In this document: positions 9,481 to 19,796 of the stretch, in pieces | Layout of the letters: every line of letters begins with the position of its first letter | Position numbering within the stretch: position 1 is the stretch's first letter | Source: CAZLMW01 sp964560875 | GTDB taxonomy: Bacteria; Myxococcota_A; UBA9042 | NCBI GenBank assembly: GCA_964560875.1 | Contig: CAZLMW010000028.1 | Location: 10,324 to 74,323, forward strand | DNA: 64,000 nucleotides | Reading direction: 5' to 3' | Position numbers and translations under genes: made by a program | The notes under the pieces: generated by a model | What the model was told of the DNA's origin: nothing | What the model saw: only the letters and a program-made list of their open reading frames with translations | The model's database searches: none

Positions 9481-12400
9481 ATGCTTGACCTGCCTCGTTA
9501 TTCGCTCGACGCGCGCCTGTACGACAGCGCGCTCTCCACCGTCTGGCGCGGCACCCGCAAGGCCGATGGCAAGTCGGTGATCATCAAGTACCTGTCGGTC
9601 GACCAACCGGGTTCGCACGACCTCGCTCGCTACGGGTACGCCGCGGAAATCGCTGGTTCGCTCAACGTGAGCGGGCTCAACAAGCTGCTCGATACGACGG
9701 TGGTCGACGGTCGCCCGATCCACGTTTATGACGACATCGGCGCGGTCTCGCTCGCGTCCTGCCTCGCCGCCGGTGACCTCGACATGGTCACCACGACGCG
9801 CATCGCCACGCGCATCGCCGAGATCCTGCAAGAACTGCACGCCGACCGCGTCATCCACAACGATATCAACCCCTCCAACATCATCTACAACGCCCAAACG
9901 GGAGTCGTGGAGATCATCGACCTCGACGTTGCGTCCCGGCTGCGGCGCCGCGACGTCACCAGCGACGTGGGCGGCCAACTGCGTGGCACCTTGCGCTACA
10001 TGGCGCCCGAACAGACCGGCCGCATGAACCGCCCCGTCGACTACCGCGCCGATCTCTACGGGTTTGGCGCCACGCTGTACGAGCTGCTGACCGGCGAGCC
10101 ACCGTTCGCCATGACCGAACCGCTCGCGCTCGTGCACGCCCACATCGCCCAGATCCCCAAGTCGCCGTCGTCGCGCAACAAGGACATTCCCGCTCAGTTG
10201 TCCGCCATCGTCCTCAAGCTGCTCGAAAAGAACCCGGCCGACCGCTACCAAAGCGCCCGCGCCGTCGCCGCCGACCTCGCCCGCTGCGTGCAGGAACTCG
10301 ACCACCACGGCGCCGTCTCCGAATTCGCGCTCGCCGTCGGCGATCATTCGCCCTGGTTTGTGCCGTCCGACAAGCTGTACGGCCGTGACGAAGAGCTCGC
10401 GGCCTTGACCGCCGCGTTCCATTCCGCCGCCGAAGGTTCGGTCGGCTGCGCGATAGTCAGCGGCTTCAGCGGCGTCGGTAAGTCTCGGCTCGTCGGCGAA
10501 TTGCGGCCCGAAATCGCGCTGCGCAAGGGCCGCTTCGTCACCGCCAAGTACGACCCCATCGGCCACGCACCGAACGCCGCGATCGCCGCCGTGCTCGGTC
10601 AACTCGTCGGCAATATCCTCGCCGAATCCGACGACCGCCTCGAGCTGTGGCGCAACCGCATCACCGTCGCGCTTGGCGGCAAGGGACGCGCGCTGCAATC
10701 CCTCGTGCCCGACCTCACCTTGCTTATTGGCGAACAACCACCGCTGCAGCCCCTTCAACCCGCCGAATCTGTCGGCCGCTTCCGCAACGCGACCGTCGAC
10801 TTCGTGCGCGCGCTGTGCATCCCCGCCTCGCCGGTCGTGATGTTCCTCGACGACCTGCAATGGGCCGACGCCGGGACGCTGCAAATCATCACGCAGATCC
10901 TCACCGATCCCACCATGGACAACCTCCTGTTCGTCGGCTCCTATCGCGACAACGAGCTCGACAACGCGCCCCTGCTCGCCGCCTGGCTGGACGGGTTCAA
11001 GGACGCGGGCATCGTAGCGGCCGAGGTCGCCGTCAAGCCGTTGGATCGCAACGCGCTCGGTCAATACGTCGCCGATTCGCTGCACAACACCGTCGCCAAC
11101 GTCGCCGCGTTGACCGAGGTCATCCACTCGCGAACCCACGGCAACCCGTACGACACCGAGCAGCTATTCGCCGAGCTCGTCAACCGTGGGGCCCTGTCGT
11201 TCAGCGAGGAGCGCGGCGTCTGGCTGTGCGACCTCGACTCGGTGCGCAATGTCGCCGTCAGCGATGAAGTGGCCGAACTCATCACCCGCCGTATCGCCGC
11301 GATGCCCGAAGCGAGCGGTCGGGCACTCGCCGCCGCTGCCTGCATCGGCGATCGGTTCGATATCGCGTTGCTCGCCCATGTCCTGGATTGCCGCCCAGCC
11401 GAGCTTTCAGGCACGCTATTTCCAGCGCAGCGCGACGAGATGATCGCCCCGGTCGGCGATGCGCTGATGATGATGACGCTTCTCGGTGCGCGAGGCGGCG
11501 CCATGGTGCGCTTTCGATTCGTCCACGACCGCGTTCGTGAAGCCGCCTACGACCTGATGCCGGCCGACGAACGGGCCACGCTGCACGTCAAGATCGGCCG
11601 CGAGTTGCGCGACGACCCGATGACGCTCGGGACCGCAGAACACGTCTTTGCGACCGCCGACCAGTTTAACAGCGGGCGCGCTGCGATCACCGATCCGTCC
11701 GATTTGCGCGAGCTCGCCACGCTCAACCTCGACGCCGGAAAGCGCGCGATCGAAGCGCTCGCGTTTGACGCTGCCCACGGCTACCTGGAAGCCGGCATCG
11801 ACGCGCTCGGACCCGGTGGCTGGCAGCAGGACCCCAAGACGTGTTTCGCCCTGTACCGCGATGGCGGGGAGGCCGCGCTCATGAGCGGCGCATTCGATCG
11901 CGCCGACGAGCTCCTCCTCGCCGCGCTCGAACACGCCGTGGCTTTGCCCCAGAAGGTCGATCTCGTGCGCCTGCGCATCAGCATGACCGGCCGGGCCTCC
12001 CGGTCCCTCGACGCCGCCAACATCGGCTTTGAAGCGTTGGGCCTGTTTGGATTCGAGGCGCCCGCGGACCCCGCAGCCTGGATGCCGCTCATCGGTGCCG
12101 AAGCCGGCGCGATCGGGCAAAAACTCGCCGGCCGCGACGTCGCGTCGCTGGCCGAGCTGCCGCCGATGCGCGAACCCGCTGCGATCCTGCAAAGCGCGCT
12201 GCTCGCCGCCCTCGTCGTGCCTGCGTTCGTCGTGCCACACGCCTTTCCGTTCGTGATCATGCGGTTGGTCAACCTGTCGATCGAGTTTGGAAACTCGCCG
12301 TTTTCGGCCCTCGGCTACGTGATGTTCGGGCTGCTTTGCTGCGGCAAGGGCAACTACCGGCAGGGCCGCGCGTTCGGCGAGCTCGCGTTGACCATCGTGC

Positions 12401-14718
12401 AGAGGTCGCCCGTCAAATCGCTCGAGTCGCCCGTCGAACACCTCTACGCCAACTTCGTCTGCCACTGGACCGCGCCCTACGAGGACGCCGCTGGCCACGC
12501 AGACACCGCGCTGATGTCGGGCATCTCGACGGGCAACACCACGTTCGCCGGACTCGCGGCAAACAACGTGCCGTACCTGTCACTGGCCCGCGGCCAGGCG
12601 CTCGACAAACTCGCTGCGGACGCCGACCGCTTCGCCGCGATGGTCAAGAACGTCCTCAAGTACCGCGACGGCATCGCTGTCTCGCGCGTCTATCGGCACG
12701 CGATCGCTGGCCTGCGCGGCGATACTGATCAGCAACTCGCGCTCGAAGCAGAGGGCCTCTCCGCGCCGATCTCGTTCAACATGCTGCTCGACGGCGTGCG
12801 GCTGATGGTCGCGGTGATTTTTGGCGAGATGGACCAGGCCGCGGCGCTGTCCGACAAGGTCGAGGCGGTTGCCGTCCGCGCCCCCGCACACTTCGTCATC
12901 CCCGAGTGGCGCCTGTACCAGTCGGTCGCCATGGCGTCGCTGCATGCCGGCGCCGCAGATGAGGAAAAGGCGCGCATCGAGGGGACACTCGCCGGCAACT
13001 TGGCGCTGTTCGAGAAATGGGCCGCTTCATGCAGCGCCAACAACGAATGGAAACAGCACCTGGTCGGGGCAGAGCTGGCCGCCGCCCGGGGCGATTCGTC
13101 AGGCGCCGCCGACCTCTTCGACCGCGCAATCTCGGCCGCCCAGTCCGCCGGTCGCGTCAACGGTGAGGCGCTGTGTAACGAACGCGCTGCGCGGTTCTTC
13201 CTCGCCACCGACCGACCCCGCGTGGCGCGCAGCTACCTCACCGATGCTCACTTCGCTTACGTGCGTTGGGGCGCCGCCGGCAAGGTCGCCCGGCTGCAAG
13301 ATGAGTTCCCCGGCGTCCTGCGCACCCGGCGCCGCGGGTTCACCAGCACGGCCACCGGCAGCAGCACAACAGGCACGGCATCGTCGCTGCTCGACATCCG
13401 CACGATCCAAAAAGCGTCCCAGGCCATCTCGACCGAACTGTCGCTCGACGGCGTGCTTCGAACGCTCATCCAGGTGGCGGTGGAAAGCGCGGGCGCCGAG
13501 CGCGGCGTGCTACTGCTGCCCCATGGCGACACGTGGAAGGTCCAGGCGCTGCTGGAGTCGATCGACGAAGACCCGATCGTCAACACTGGCCAGCCGCTCG
13601 ATGAGGCGCCCCTGGCCGGCTCGGTCGTCCGCTACGTCATTCGCTCGGCCAACCGCGCCGTCATCGGCGACGCATCGTCCAACGACCGCTACCAGAACGA
13701 CCCATGGGTGGTGCAGCGGAGTCCGCGGTCCATCGCGTGCACTCCGGTTTCGCGTCAGGGCCAGCTCGTCGGCGTCCTCTATGTCGAGAATCGGCGTGTC
13801 ACCGATGCATTCACCGACGAACGGTGCGAGGTGCTCGACATGCTGTCGGCGCAGGCCGCGATTTCGCTTAACAACGCACAGCTCTATGACCGAACGCAGC
13901 GACTCGCCGACTCGATGGCGCGCTTCCTGCCCGAAGAATTCCTGACCCAGCTCGGCCACGACAGCGTGCTGCAGGTGGAGCTTGGCGACGCAGTTGAACG
14001 CGATATGACGGTGCTGTTCTCCGACATTCGCGGCTTCACCACGATCTCCGAAGCGATGACACCGATCGAGATCTTCCAGTACGTCAACCGCTACCTGCGT
14101 CACGTTGGGCCGGTGATTCGGCGGCACGGCGGCTTCATCGACAAGTACATCGGCGACGCGGTCATGGCCCTGTTTCCGCACGGCGACGCCGGAGCCGTGC
14201 GCGCCGCGATCGGCATGTTGCGCGAGGTTCGGGCCCACAACGAGACGCTCGCCGCGGAGGGCCGGCCCGTCATGCAGATCGGCGTCGGTATGCACTTTGG
14301 TAACGTCATTCTCGGCACCATGGGAGAGGAACGTCGCATCGACGTGTCGGTTATCTCCGACACGGTCAACACCGCTGCGCGGCTCGAATCGCTCACCAAG
14401 TCGATGGGTGTCGAGCTGATCGTCAGCGGCGACGTGCACCGGCGTCTCGGTCTGCAGTGGGAACATATTCCGCATCGCTACCTGGGCCACACGGTCTTGC
14501 GGGGACGCAGCACGCCGACGCGGTTGTTTGATGTCTTCGCGGCCGACAACGCGGACATGGTCGCAGCCAAGATGGCGTCCAAGGCCACGTTCGAGGCGGC
14601 GGTCAAGCAGGCGGAAAGCGGCGACAAAGCCGGGGCACTCGAGGCGTTTGCAGCCATCGTTGCGGGCAATCCGGCGGACACTGCGGCGGCGTCCTACGTC
14701 CGACGGTTGTCTGAATAG
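9481..14718 (+). CDS. Ser/Thr kinase - AAA ATPase - GAF - adenylate cyclase multidomain signalling protein
   Basis: 1745 aa, ATG preceded by GGAGG at 9471-9475, 15 bases after the PKS stop. Domain order: protein kinase (about 15-280) with catalytic loop HNDINPSN near 125, DLD in place of DFG and GTLRYMAPEQ near 170. This is the variant loop seen in kinase-ATPase sensor proteins. Next is an AAA/STAND-type ATPase with Walker A GFSGVGKS near 330 and Walker B VVMFLDDLQWAD near 455. A long helical, TPR-like region runs from about 700 to 1280, a GAF domain from about 1300 to 1460, and a class III nucleotide cyclase lies at the C-terminus. The cyclase has both metal Asp residues (FSDIRGFT near 1515, YIGDAVMA near 1558), the Lys (DKYIGD) and Asp (SDTVNTAAR) that go with ATP use, and the Asn/Arg transition-state pair, so it looks active and adenylate-specific. 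No membrane segment is evident. Its place inside the NRPS/PKS operon suggests a regulator of, or responder to, the product. Confidence 0.93.
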   Translation: MLDLPRYSLDARLYDSALSTVWRGTRKADGKSVIIKYLSVDQPGSHDLARYGYAAEIAGSLNVSGLNKLLDTTVVDGRPIHVYDDIGAVSLASCLAAGDLDMVTTTRIATRIAEILQELHADRVIHNDINPSNIIYNAQTGVVEIIDLDVASRLRRRDVTSDVGGQLRGTLRYMAPEQTGRMNRPVDYRADLYGFGATLYELLTGEPPFAMTEPLALVHAHIAQIPKSPSSRNKDIPAQLSAIVLKLLEKNPADRYQSARAVAADLARCVQELDHHGAVSEFALAVGDHSPWFVPSDKLYGRDEELAALTAAFHSAAEGSVGCAIVSGFSGVGKSRLVGELRPEIALRKGRFVTAKYDPIGHAPNAAIAAVLGQLVGNILAESDDRLELWRNRITVALGGKGRALQSLVPDLTLLIGEQPPLQPLQPAESVGRFRNATVDFVRALCIPASPVVMFLDDLQWADAGTLQIITQILTDPTMDNLLFVGSYRDNELDNAPLLAAWLDGFKDAGIVAAEVAVKPLDRNALGQYVADSLHNTVANVAALTEVIHSRTHGNPYDTEQLFAELVNRGALSFSEERGVWLCDLDSVRNVAVSDEVAELITRRIAAMPEASGRALAAAACIGDRFDIALLAHVLDCRPAELSGTLFPAQRDEMIAPVGDALMMMTLLGARGGAMVRFRFVHDRVREAAYDLMPADERATLHVKIGRELRDDPMTLGTAEHVFATADQFNSGRAAITDPSDLRELATLNLDAGKRAIEALAFDAAHGYLEAGIDALGPGGWQQDPKTCFALYRDGGEAALMSGAFDRADELLLAALEHAVALPQKVDLVRLRISMTGRASRSLDAANIGFEALGLFGFEAPADPAAWMPLIGAEAGAIGQKLAGRDVASLAELPPMREPAAILQSALLAALVVPAFVVPHAFPFVIMRLVNLSIEFGNSPFSALGYVMFGLLCCGKGNYRQGRAFGELALTIVQRSPVKSLESPVEHLYANFVCHWTAPYEDAAGHADTALMSGISTGNTTFAGLAANNVPYLSLARGQALDKLAADADRFAAMVKNVLKYRDGIAVSRVYRHAIAGLRGDTDQQLALEAEGLSAPISFNMLLDGVRLMVAVIFGEMDQAAALSDKVEAVAVRAPAHFVIPEWRLYQSVAMASLHAGAADEEKARIEGTLAGNLALFEKWAASCSANNEWKQHLVGAELAAARGDSSGAADLFDRAISAAQSAGRVNGEALCNERAARFFLATDRPRVARSYLTDAHFAYVRWGAAGKVARLQDEFPGVLRTRRRGFTSTATGSSTTGTASSLLDIRTIQKASQAISTELSLDGVLRTLIQVAVESAGAERGVLLLPHGDTWKVQALLESIDEDPIVNTGQPLDEAPLAGSVVRYVIRSANRAVIGDASSNDRYQNDPWVVQRSPRSIACTPVSRQGQLVGVLYVENRRVTDAFTDERCEVLDMLSAQAAISLNNAQLYDRTQRLADSMARFLPEEFLTQLGHDSVLQVELGDAVERDMTVLFSDIRGFTTISEAMTPIEIFQYVNRYLRHVGPVIRRHGGFIDKYIGDAVMALFPHGDAGAVRAAIGMLREVRAHNETLAAEGRPVMQIGVGMHFGNVILGTMGEERRIDVSVISDTVNTAARLESLTKSMGVELIVSGDVHRRLGLQWEHIPHRYLGHTVLRGRSTPTRLFDVFAADNADMVAAKMASKATFEAAVKQAESGDKAGALEAFAAIVAGNPADTAAASYVRRLSE

Positions 14719-14727
14719 GACCTCGCC

Positions 14728-15864
14728 ATGACATCTACGCTCGCTTGGGTCCTGACCCACGACGGCGGTCGGCTTGTGCTGCAGCAAGCCGCCTGGGAGC
14801 TCGGCCCGCTCGGACCGGACGACGTGTTGGTCGAGCCGATCTACGGCTGCTGGGAAGCCAACATGTCGCACGCGCTGTGCGGCGAACCCATCGACATCTG
14901 CAAGGCGCGCAACGAAGCGTCGCTCGTGCTTGGCAACGCAGGCGTCGTCCGCGTGCTGCAAGCCGGCGCGGACGTAACGCTCGCGCAAGTCGGCGACTTG
15001 TGCCTCGTGTTCGGCAACGCCGCGCCCGATGAGGCCGGCTACATGACCCGCGCGCTCGCTTACGACGCGCCCGGCACCATGGGCGTGCTGGCCAAGCGGT
15101 CGCGACTGCACCAACGCAATGTCATCCCGATCCCGGCCGCCGCCCCCGGCACCGAGGCGCAGTGGGCCGCGTTTTCGTTGCGCTACATCACCGCCTGGAG
15201 CAACTGGCGCGCCGCTTTGGGATGCTGGCGCCTCGCGATGGGTCACGTGGCCGATGTGCCGGCCCACTGCTGGGGTTGGGGCGGCGGTGTCGCGTTCGCC
15301 GAGCTCCAGTTGGCTGCCCAGCTCGGATCCCGCGCCGTGTTGTTGACCTCCAGCGACAAGCGTGCCGCCAAGATCGAAGCCGCCGGCATGATCCCCGTTG
15401 ACCGTCGGCCGTTCGGCGACCTGCGCTATGACCGCGACACCCGCCGGGACCCCGCGCGCCAAGACGCGTTCAAGGTCAATGAGAAACGATGGCTCGATGC
15501 GGTCGGCGAGCGAACCGACGGCCGCGGCGCTTCGATCTTCATCGACAACCTCGGCGGACCGCTGACCCGGGTCACCCTCAAGGCCCTCGGCCGACAAGGC
15601 GTCCTAGCCACCTGTGGCTGGAAGCTCGGGGTCCGCAGCGAATCGATCCGCGCCGCCGAATGCATCGCGCATCACACGCACGTCCACACCCACTACGCTC
15701 GCTACGATGAGGGGATTGAGGCCGTCCGCTATGCCGCCGAAAACAACTGGCTGCCACCCGCCGACCTGCCGATCTACGGCTGGGACGAGATCCCAAGGCT
15801 GGCCGCTGACTACGACGCCGGCCGCATTTGCAGCTACTTCCCGCTCTTCGCCGTCGCCGCCTGA
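14728..15864 (+). CDS. Zinc-type (MDR) alcohol dehydrogenase/quinone reductase-like protein
   Basis: 378 aa, ATG 9 bases after the cyclase stop, so almost certainly the last gene of the NRPS/PKS operon. The fold is recognised from an N-terminal GroES-like half (VLVEPIYG, LGNAGVVRVL, GDLCLVFG) and a Rossmann half with GWGGGV followed by LTSSDKRAAKIEAAG, then FIDNLGG and LKALGRQGVLATCGW. A structural-zinc cysteine cluster is not apparent. The family reduces or oxidises carbonyls, enoyls or alcohols using NAD(P)H. A tailoring role on the NRPS/PKS product is inferred from position only, and the substrate cannot be read from the sequence. Confidence 0.8.
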   Translation: MTSTLAWVLTHDGGRLVLQQAAWELGPLGPDDVLVEPIYGCWEANMSHALCGEPIDICKARNEASLVLGNAGVVRVLQAGADVTLAQVGDLCLVFGNAAPDEAGYMTRALAYDAPGTMGVLAKRSRLHQRNVIPIPAAAPGTEAQWAAFSLRYITAWSNWRAALGCWRLAMGHVADVPAHCWGWGGGVAFAELQLAAQLGSRAVLLTSSDKRAAKIEAAGMIPVDRRPFGDLRYDRDTRRDPARQDAFKVNEKRWLDAVGERTDGRGASIFIDNLGGPLTRVTLKALGRQGVLATCGWKLGVRSESIRAAECIAHHTHVHTHYARYDEGIEAVRYAAENNWLPPADLPIYGWDEIPRLAADYDAGRICSYFPLFAVAA

Positions 15865-15876
15865 TACGTCCGCGTT

Positions 15877-18117
15877 TCAGGCGGTCTGTTTGCGACCGTC
15901 ATTCTTGTCGGGCCGTCGCGAGGTCGCGATGCGTGAACCTGCGGCTTCTCGTGGGATGCGCATCCGCAGCACGCTGCACGCCGCCTTCGCGGTCAGCAGG
16001 TCGTCGTCGCTGTGCACGAAGTGGCTGCGGAACGGCTTGAAAACCGGCTCTTCGACAAGCAGCAGATCGTAGCCAGCGGTGGCTTCGACCATCGCGGGTA
16101 CGCGCTTGGGGCCGCGGCAGATCACCGACCTCGCTGGCGCTTCAACCATGTCGACGAGGGCCCGCTGGTAGTCGACGACCGCGCGCTGTACGGCGTCGGT
16201 TGCTTTGGGCGGAACGTAGGCGAGGAACGTCACCTCACCGCCGGAAGCTGTCGCCAGCAGGTCCGCCACGTGGGCCATTGCGCGGTCATGGTCGCCGTCG
16301 TCGACGACCACCACAATGTGTTCGAAGACCCGAACGCCCGCGTCCTTGAACACCGCGACGTTGCAGGGCAGGTGGCTGAAGAGCCAGCTCAGCGGGTTGC
16401 GCACCAGGAACGCCCCCGTGCCCTGGGTCTGCCAATGAAAAAGCAGCCAGCCCGGCTGGGTGATCGACGCGATGTCGAAGACCTCCTGGCGCACATCGCG
16501 GCAGACGATCTTGTCGTAGAGCATCGATACATTGGAGTTGGATGCGATGCCCCTGGCGCGACGTTCGACCGCGGCATCAAGCGCGCTCTCGTGCTCGAGG
16601 GCTTCGAGGCCCAGCTGCTCGGGCACCTCCTGCACCTGGAAAGTGCAGATCGGGCGTCCCCCGGCGAGCGCGAGCCCCAGCTCCACGAGAGGCTCGGGCG
16701 GGCTGCGGTCGAGAAGGGCGACCACCACTTCGATGGGACCAGCGGGCACGATTTGATGGCTGCTGCTCGGCGCCCGGGCAGGGTTGAGGAGCTCTTTGCG
16801 TTGCCCGAAGCGCTGCAGGGCGCCGCTGCGGTTGCGTTGATGGCGGCCAAAGCTCAGGAAGAGCAGGCCGCTGGGCACAACGATCGCGACGATGGCGAGC
16901 AGGGCAAGCATGTCCATCAGCGCCAGCAATACGCAGCCGGACAACACGCCGAAGATCTGCATCCACGGGTACAAGGGCGCGCGGTAGTGGGGCCGGTACC
17001 ACGGTGCGCTGCTCTCGCGCAGCACGATGAGGGCGCAATAGATCGCGATGAAGATCATGATCATGAACGCGCTGGCGAGCTTGGCCAGCTTGATCACGTC
17101 GAGGAAGACGATCGCGAGCGCCATCACGGTCGCGGTGACGAGGATCGAAGCGACCGGTGTGATGAACTTGGTGCTGATGGCGCCCAGCTTGGACGGGACG
17201 AGGCCGTCGCGGCTCATCGCGAACGGGAAACGCGACGCTGCCAGCACGCCGGCGTTGGCCATCGACGCCATGGTCAGCACGCCCAGAACCGCGATGCCGA
17301 GCGCGATATTATGGCCCGTAAGGCGCAGAGCGAGCGTATAGATTGGGTGGTAGTCGCCGCGCAGTCCGCCTTCGGCTGCGGGCAGGTCGGCGGGGACGTG
17401 GTCGACGAGAATAAACGTCACTGTGCTGTACAGCAGGGCCGCCGCGGCGAGCGAGATCATCATCGCCAACGGCAGGGTACGGCCCGGATCGCGGACCTCT
17501 TCGGCGACCGCGGCTATCTTGGTGACACCGGCATACGAGATGTAGACGACGGCGACGGCGGTCGCGAGCCCGCCCGCACCCCCGGTGAACCAGGGGCGAT
17601 CGAGCAGCGCGGGGTCAAACCGCACAGCCGCGTGGATGGACAGCGCGACGAGGCCGATGACCGACGCGGCCACCATCACGATCTGCGCCTTGCCGACCTT
17701 GCGCACGCCAAACACGTTGAGCAGCGTGACCGCGCCGAGCACGGCCAGCGCGGTCGGCCGTTCGGGCACAACGAGCACCTCCTTGAGGTACCAGGTCATG
17801 CCGATCAGCGCGAAGGAGCTCTTGAGCAACAACGAGGCCCACAAGCCGAGGCCGCCGATCGTGCCGGCGAGCGGACCGAAGGTACGTTCGATATAGACGT
17901 AGCTGCCGCCCGACGTAGGCATCGCCGTGGCAAGTTCGGACTTGGTGAGCGCCGCGGGCAGCACGCAGACGCCGGCCAACAAATACGCAAGCCACATCGA
18001 CGGCCCGGTTATCGACGCGGCGACGCCGGGCAGCACAAAGAGGCCACTGCCGAGCATCGCGCCGAGGCTGATCGCGGTGACGGAGAGCAAGCCAAGCCTG
18101 CGGTCGAGTCGCTTCAC
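15877..18117 (-). CDS. APC-superfamily amino acid transporter with C-terminal universal-stress-protein-like region
   Basis: 746 aa, starting at GTG 18117 with GGAG about 11 bases upstream. Residues 1-430 form a multi-pass membrane domain that begins with a typical APC TM1 (SLGAMLGSGLFVLPG) and carries SELATAMPTSGGSYVY and YISYAGVTKIAAVAEE, as in amino acid/polyamine permeases. Residues about 445-746 are soluble, with two segments like UspA domains (VVALLDRSPPEPLVELGLALA; HIVVVVDDGDHDRAMAHVADLL). Such fusions are known in APC transporters and probably sense nucleotides or stress. It converges on the operon at 1-15.9 kb with 12 bases between stops. The substrate is not determined. Confidence 0.88.
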   Translation of the reverse strand: MKRLDRRLGLLSVTAISLGAMLGSGLFVLPGVAASITGPSMWLAYLLAGVCVLPAALTKSELATAMPTSGGSYVYIERTFGPLAGTIGGLGLWASLLLKSSFALIGMTWYLKEVLVVPERPTALAVLGAVTLLNVFGVRKVGKAQIVMVAASVIGLVALSIHAAVRFDPALLDRPWFTGGAGGLATAVAVVYISYAGVTKIAAVAEEVRDPGRTLPLAMMISLAAAALLYSTVTFILVDHVPADLPAAEGGLRGDYHPIYTLALRLTGHNIALGIAVLGVLTMASMANAGVLAASRFPFAMSRDGLVPSKLGAISTKFITPVASILVTATVMALAIVFLDVIKLAKLASAFMIMIFIAIYCALIVLRESSAPWYRPHYRAPLYPWMQIFGVLSGCVLLALMDMLALLAIVAIVVPSGLLFLSFGRHQRNRSGALQRFGQRKELLNPARAPSSSHQIVPAGPIEVVVALLDRSPPEPLVELGLALAGGRPICTFQVQEVPEQLGLEALEHESALDAAVERRARGIASNSNVSMLYDKIVCRDVRQEVFDIASITQPGWLLFHWQTQGTGAFLVRNPLSWLFSHLPCNVAVFKDAGVRVFEHIVVVVDDGDHDRAMAHVADLLATASGGEVTFLAYVPPKATDAVQRAVVDYQRALVDMVEAPARSVICRGPKRVPAMVEATAGYDLLLVEEPVFKPFRSHFVHSDDDLLTAKAACSVLRMRIPREAAGSRIATSRRPDKNDGRKQTA

Positions 18118-18413
18118 GCTGGTGCTCCGCGATCGGCGTGGGCCACGCTGCGGCGTTTCGTGTCACAAGTTGGGTGCATGACGCCCCTTTGCGCGCGTTC
18201 GGCGCGGTCGACAGGTTGCAAGACAGCGGACGGCCGCCACCGGCGTCCAAAGCCGCTTCGATGCGTAGGATTGAACCGGTTGACTATGAACGTGCGGTAT
18301 TCTCGCGGCAAGTCAACCAACTGCGCGACTTCGAAAGTGAGTCTCCGCGCTTAACTGTCCGGCGTTGCAACGGCGGTTGCGCGCAGACGGCACACACCGC
18401 CCGTGTAAAGGCG

Positions 18414-19796
18414 TCATTTGCCCGACGTCTTGTGCAGGTTGACCGACAACGTTCCGGTTGGATCGACCGGGGGCTGTTCGCCATCGCTGAAGATCAGGTA
18501 GCCGACGCTGCCGAGCACAACGACGCCACCGCCCACCGCTGCCCAAAACCACCACTTGTCCTTGAGCTTGTCGAAGCTGATGTCGCTGCCGCCCTCACCG
18601 CCGCCGGCCTTGGCCTGTGCTGCCCTTGCCTGAGCCTGTTGCCGTGCCACGACGACGCTGCGAGGGTCGAGAGGGGCCGGTTTGCCATCGGTCAGCGTCA
18701 CGGCGGCCGATTGCGCGACGAACCCGCCCATGTTGTCGAGGTAGTGCTCGTCCTTGTTCAACTCCGTGGCGACGGGCTGAAACCCGCCTTCGGAGTCGAG
18801 GAAGTAGCCGGTGAAAACGGTCGAAGTCTTCTTCGTCCTGGCCTGCACAACCATCATCATGTTGGCGCCCAGTGTGTCGGCCAGCTCGCGGATGCGGTCC
18901 TCGATGACGGTCTGCTTCTTGAAGTTGGCGCGGAGCAGCGCGCGGCCCTGGGCGAGGTCGAGGCCGATTCTGGCGCGCTTGAGCTTGCGGCTGAATTGCA
19001 GCGTTTTGCCGACGCTGATCGTGATGTTTTCGCGGACGGCGGCCATGCCGCTCTTGCGCAGGGCAATACGGTGCACACCGGCTTTGACGTCAGGGATCGA
19101 GTTGGGGACACGCCCCGCATATTTGCCATCAAGCCAGATCTCGGCGCCCTTGGTGCCCCGCTTGACCTCGAGGTCGCCGGTGTCCTGGCGATCGACGGCC
19201 GACATCACCGTGCGGAGTAGCTGGCGGGCTCGCATACCAAACGCGATGTACTCGGCGTCGGTCTGCGCACGGAACATCGTCAGCGACTTGACGAGGTGGT
19301 TGCTGGCTTCAAGCAGCTTGTGTTGCGCGAGCTCGGTCAGCGCCTGGGCCTTGTGATAGCGCGCCCACAAGCGCACATCGCCGGTCGCAGGTTTGGCGTC
19401 GAGCACCGCCTTGGCGGCCTCCAGGCTGACTTTGGCCTCGAGCGGTTTGCCCATCGCGAGCGAATCGAAGCCCTGCTTGACGAGCTTGGCGACCTCGGCC
19501 TCGTTGCCGACGTCGGCGATGGGTGACAGGTCGACCGGCTCGACATCCTGCAGACGCGCCACGAAGCCGCGCAGCATGAACTCCAGGTCGCGCGAGTTCT
19601 TGGCGTCCTTGCGGCCTTTGGGCACCACGAGCACGGCCATCTTGCGAGCGCGAATCTCGGCCGCGAATGCCTGCGAGACGACTTCGCCACGAAACAGCAG
19701 CCCGCCGACCTCCAGCTGGAGCATCAGGACCACGCACAGTCCGGCGGCAACGCGCGTGCTGCGGCGGGCTCCGACCCTGTGGTTGCGCATCTTCAT
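18414..19796 (-). CDS. PEGA-domain secreted or membrane-anchored protein
   Basis: About 460 aa. ATG 19796 is preferred because GAGGG lies about 9 bases upstream; ATG 19802 and GTG 19805 in the same frame are alternatives. An N-terminal hydrophobic signal (VAAGLCVVLMLQLEVGG) is followed by helical repeat-like sequence (LVKQGFDSLAMGKPLEAKVSLE). A PEGA domain lies at about 210-280 (GDLEVKRGTKGAEIWLDGKYAGRVP, then VKAGVHRIALRKSG). A TM helix sits near the C-terminus (WFWAAVGGGVVVLGSVGYLIF) and a short polar tail ends the protein. PEGA domains are surface or periplasmic modules; no enzymatic motif is seen. It is divergent from the VWA lipoprotein gene, sharing the intergenic region 19806-19964. 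Confidence 0.8.
   Translation of the reverse strand: MKMRNHRVGARRSTRVAAGLCVVLMLQLEVGGLLFRGEVVSQAFAAEIRARKMAVLVVPKGRKDAKNSRDLEFMLRGFVARLQDVEPVDLSPIADVGNEAEVAKLVKQGFDSLAMGKPLEAKVSLEAAKAVLDAKPATGDVRLWARYHKAQALTELAQHKLLEASNHLVKSLTMFRAQTDAEYIAFGMRARQLLRTVMSAVDRQDTGDLEVKRGTKGAEIWLDGKYAGRVPNSIPDVKAGVHRIALRKSGMAAVRENITISVGKTLQFSRKLKRARIGLDLAQGRALLRANFKKQTVIEDRIRELADTLGANMMMVVQARTKKTSTVFTGYFLDSEGGFQPVATELNKDEHYLDNMGGFVAQSAAVTLTDGKPAPLDPRSVVVARQQAQARAAQAKAGGGEGGSDISFDKLKDKWWFWAAVGGGVVVLGSVGYLIFSDGEQPPVDPTGTLSVNLHKTSGK

Noticed and set aside
8461..11139. A long minus-strand open frame opposite the PKS and kinase genes
   Set aside because: It covers conserved PKS, TE and kinase motifs on the plus strand and shows no domain of its own.
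16012..18354. A long plus-strand open frame opposite the APC transporter
   Set aside because: The transporter on the minus strand has clear membrane and family motifs; the plus-strand frame is His/Arg/Asp-rich shadow sequence.
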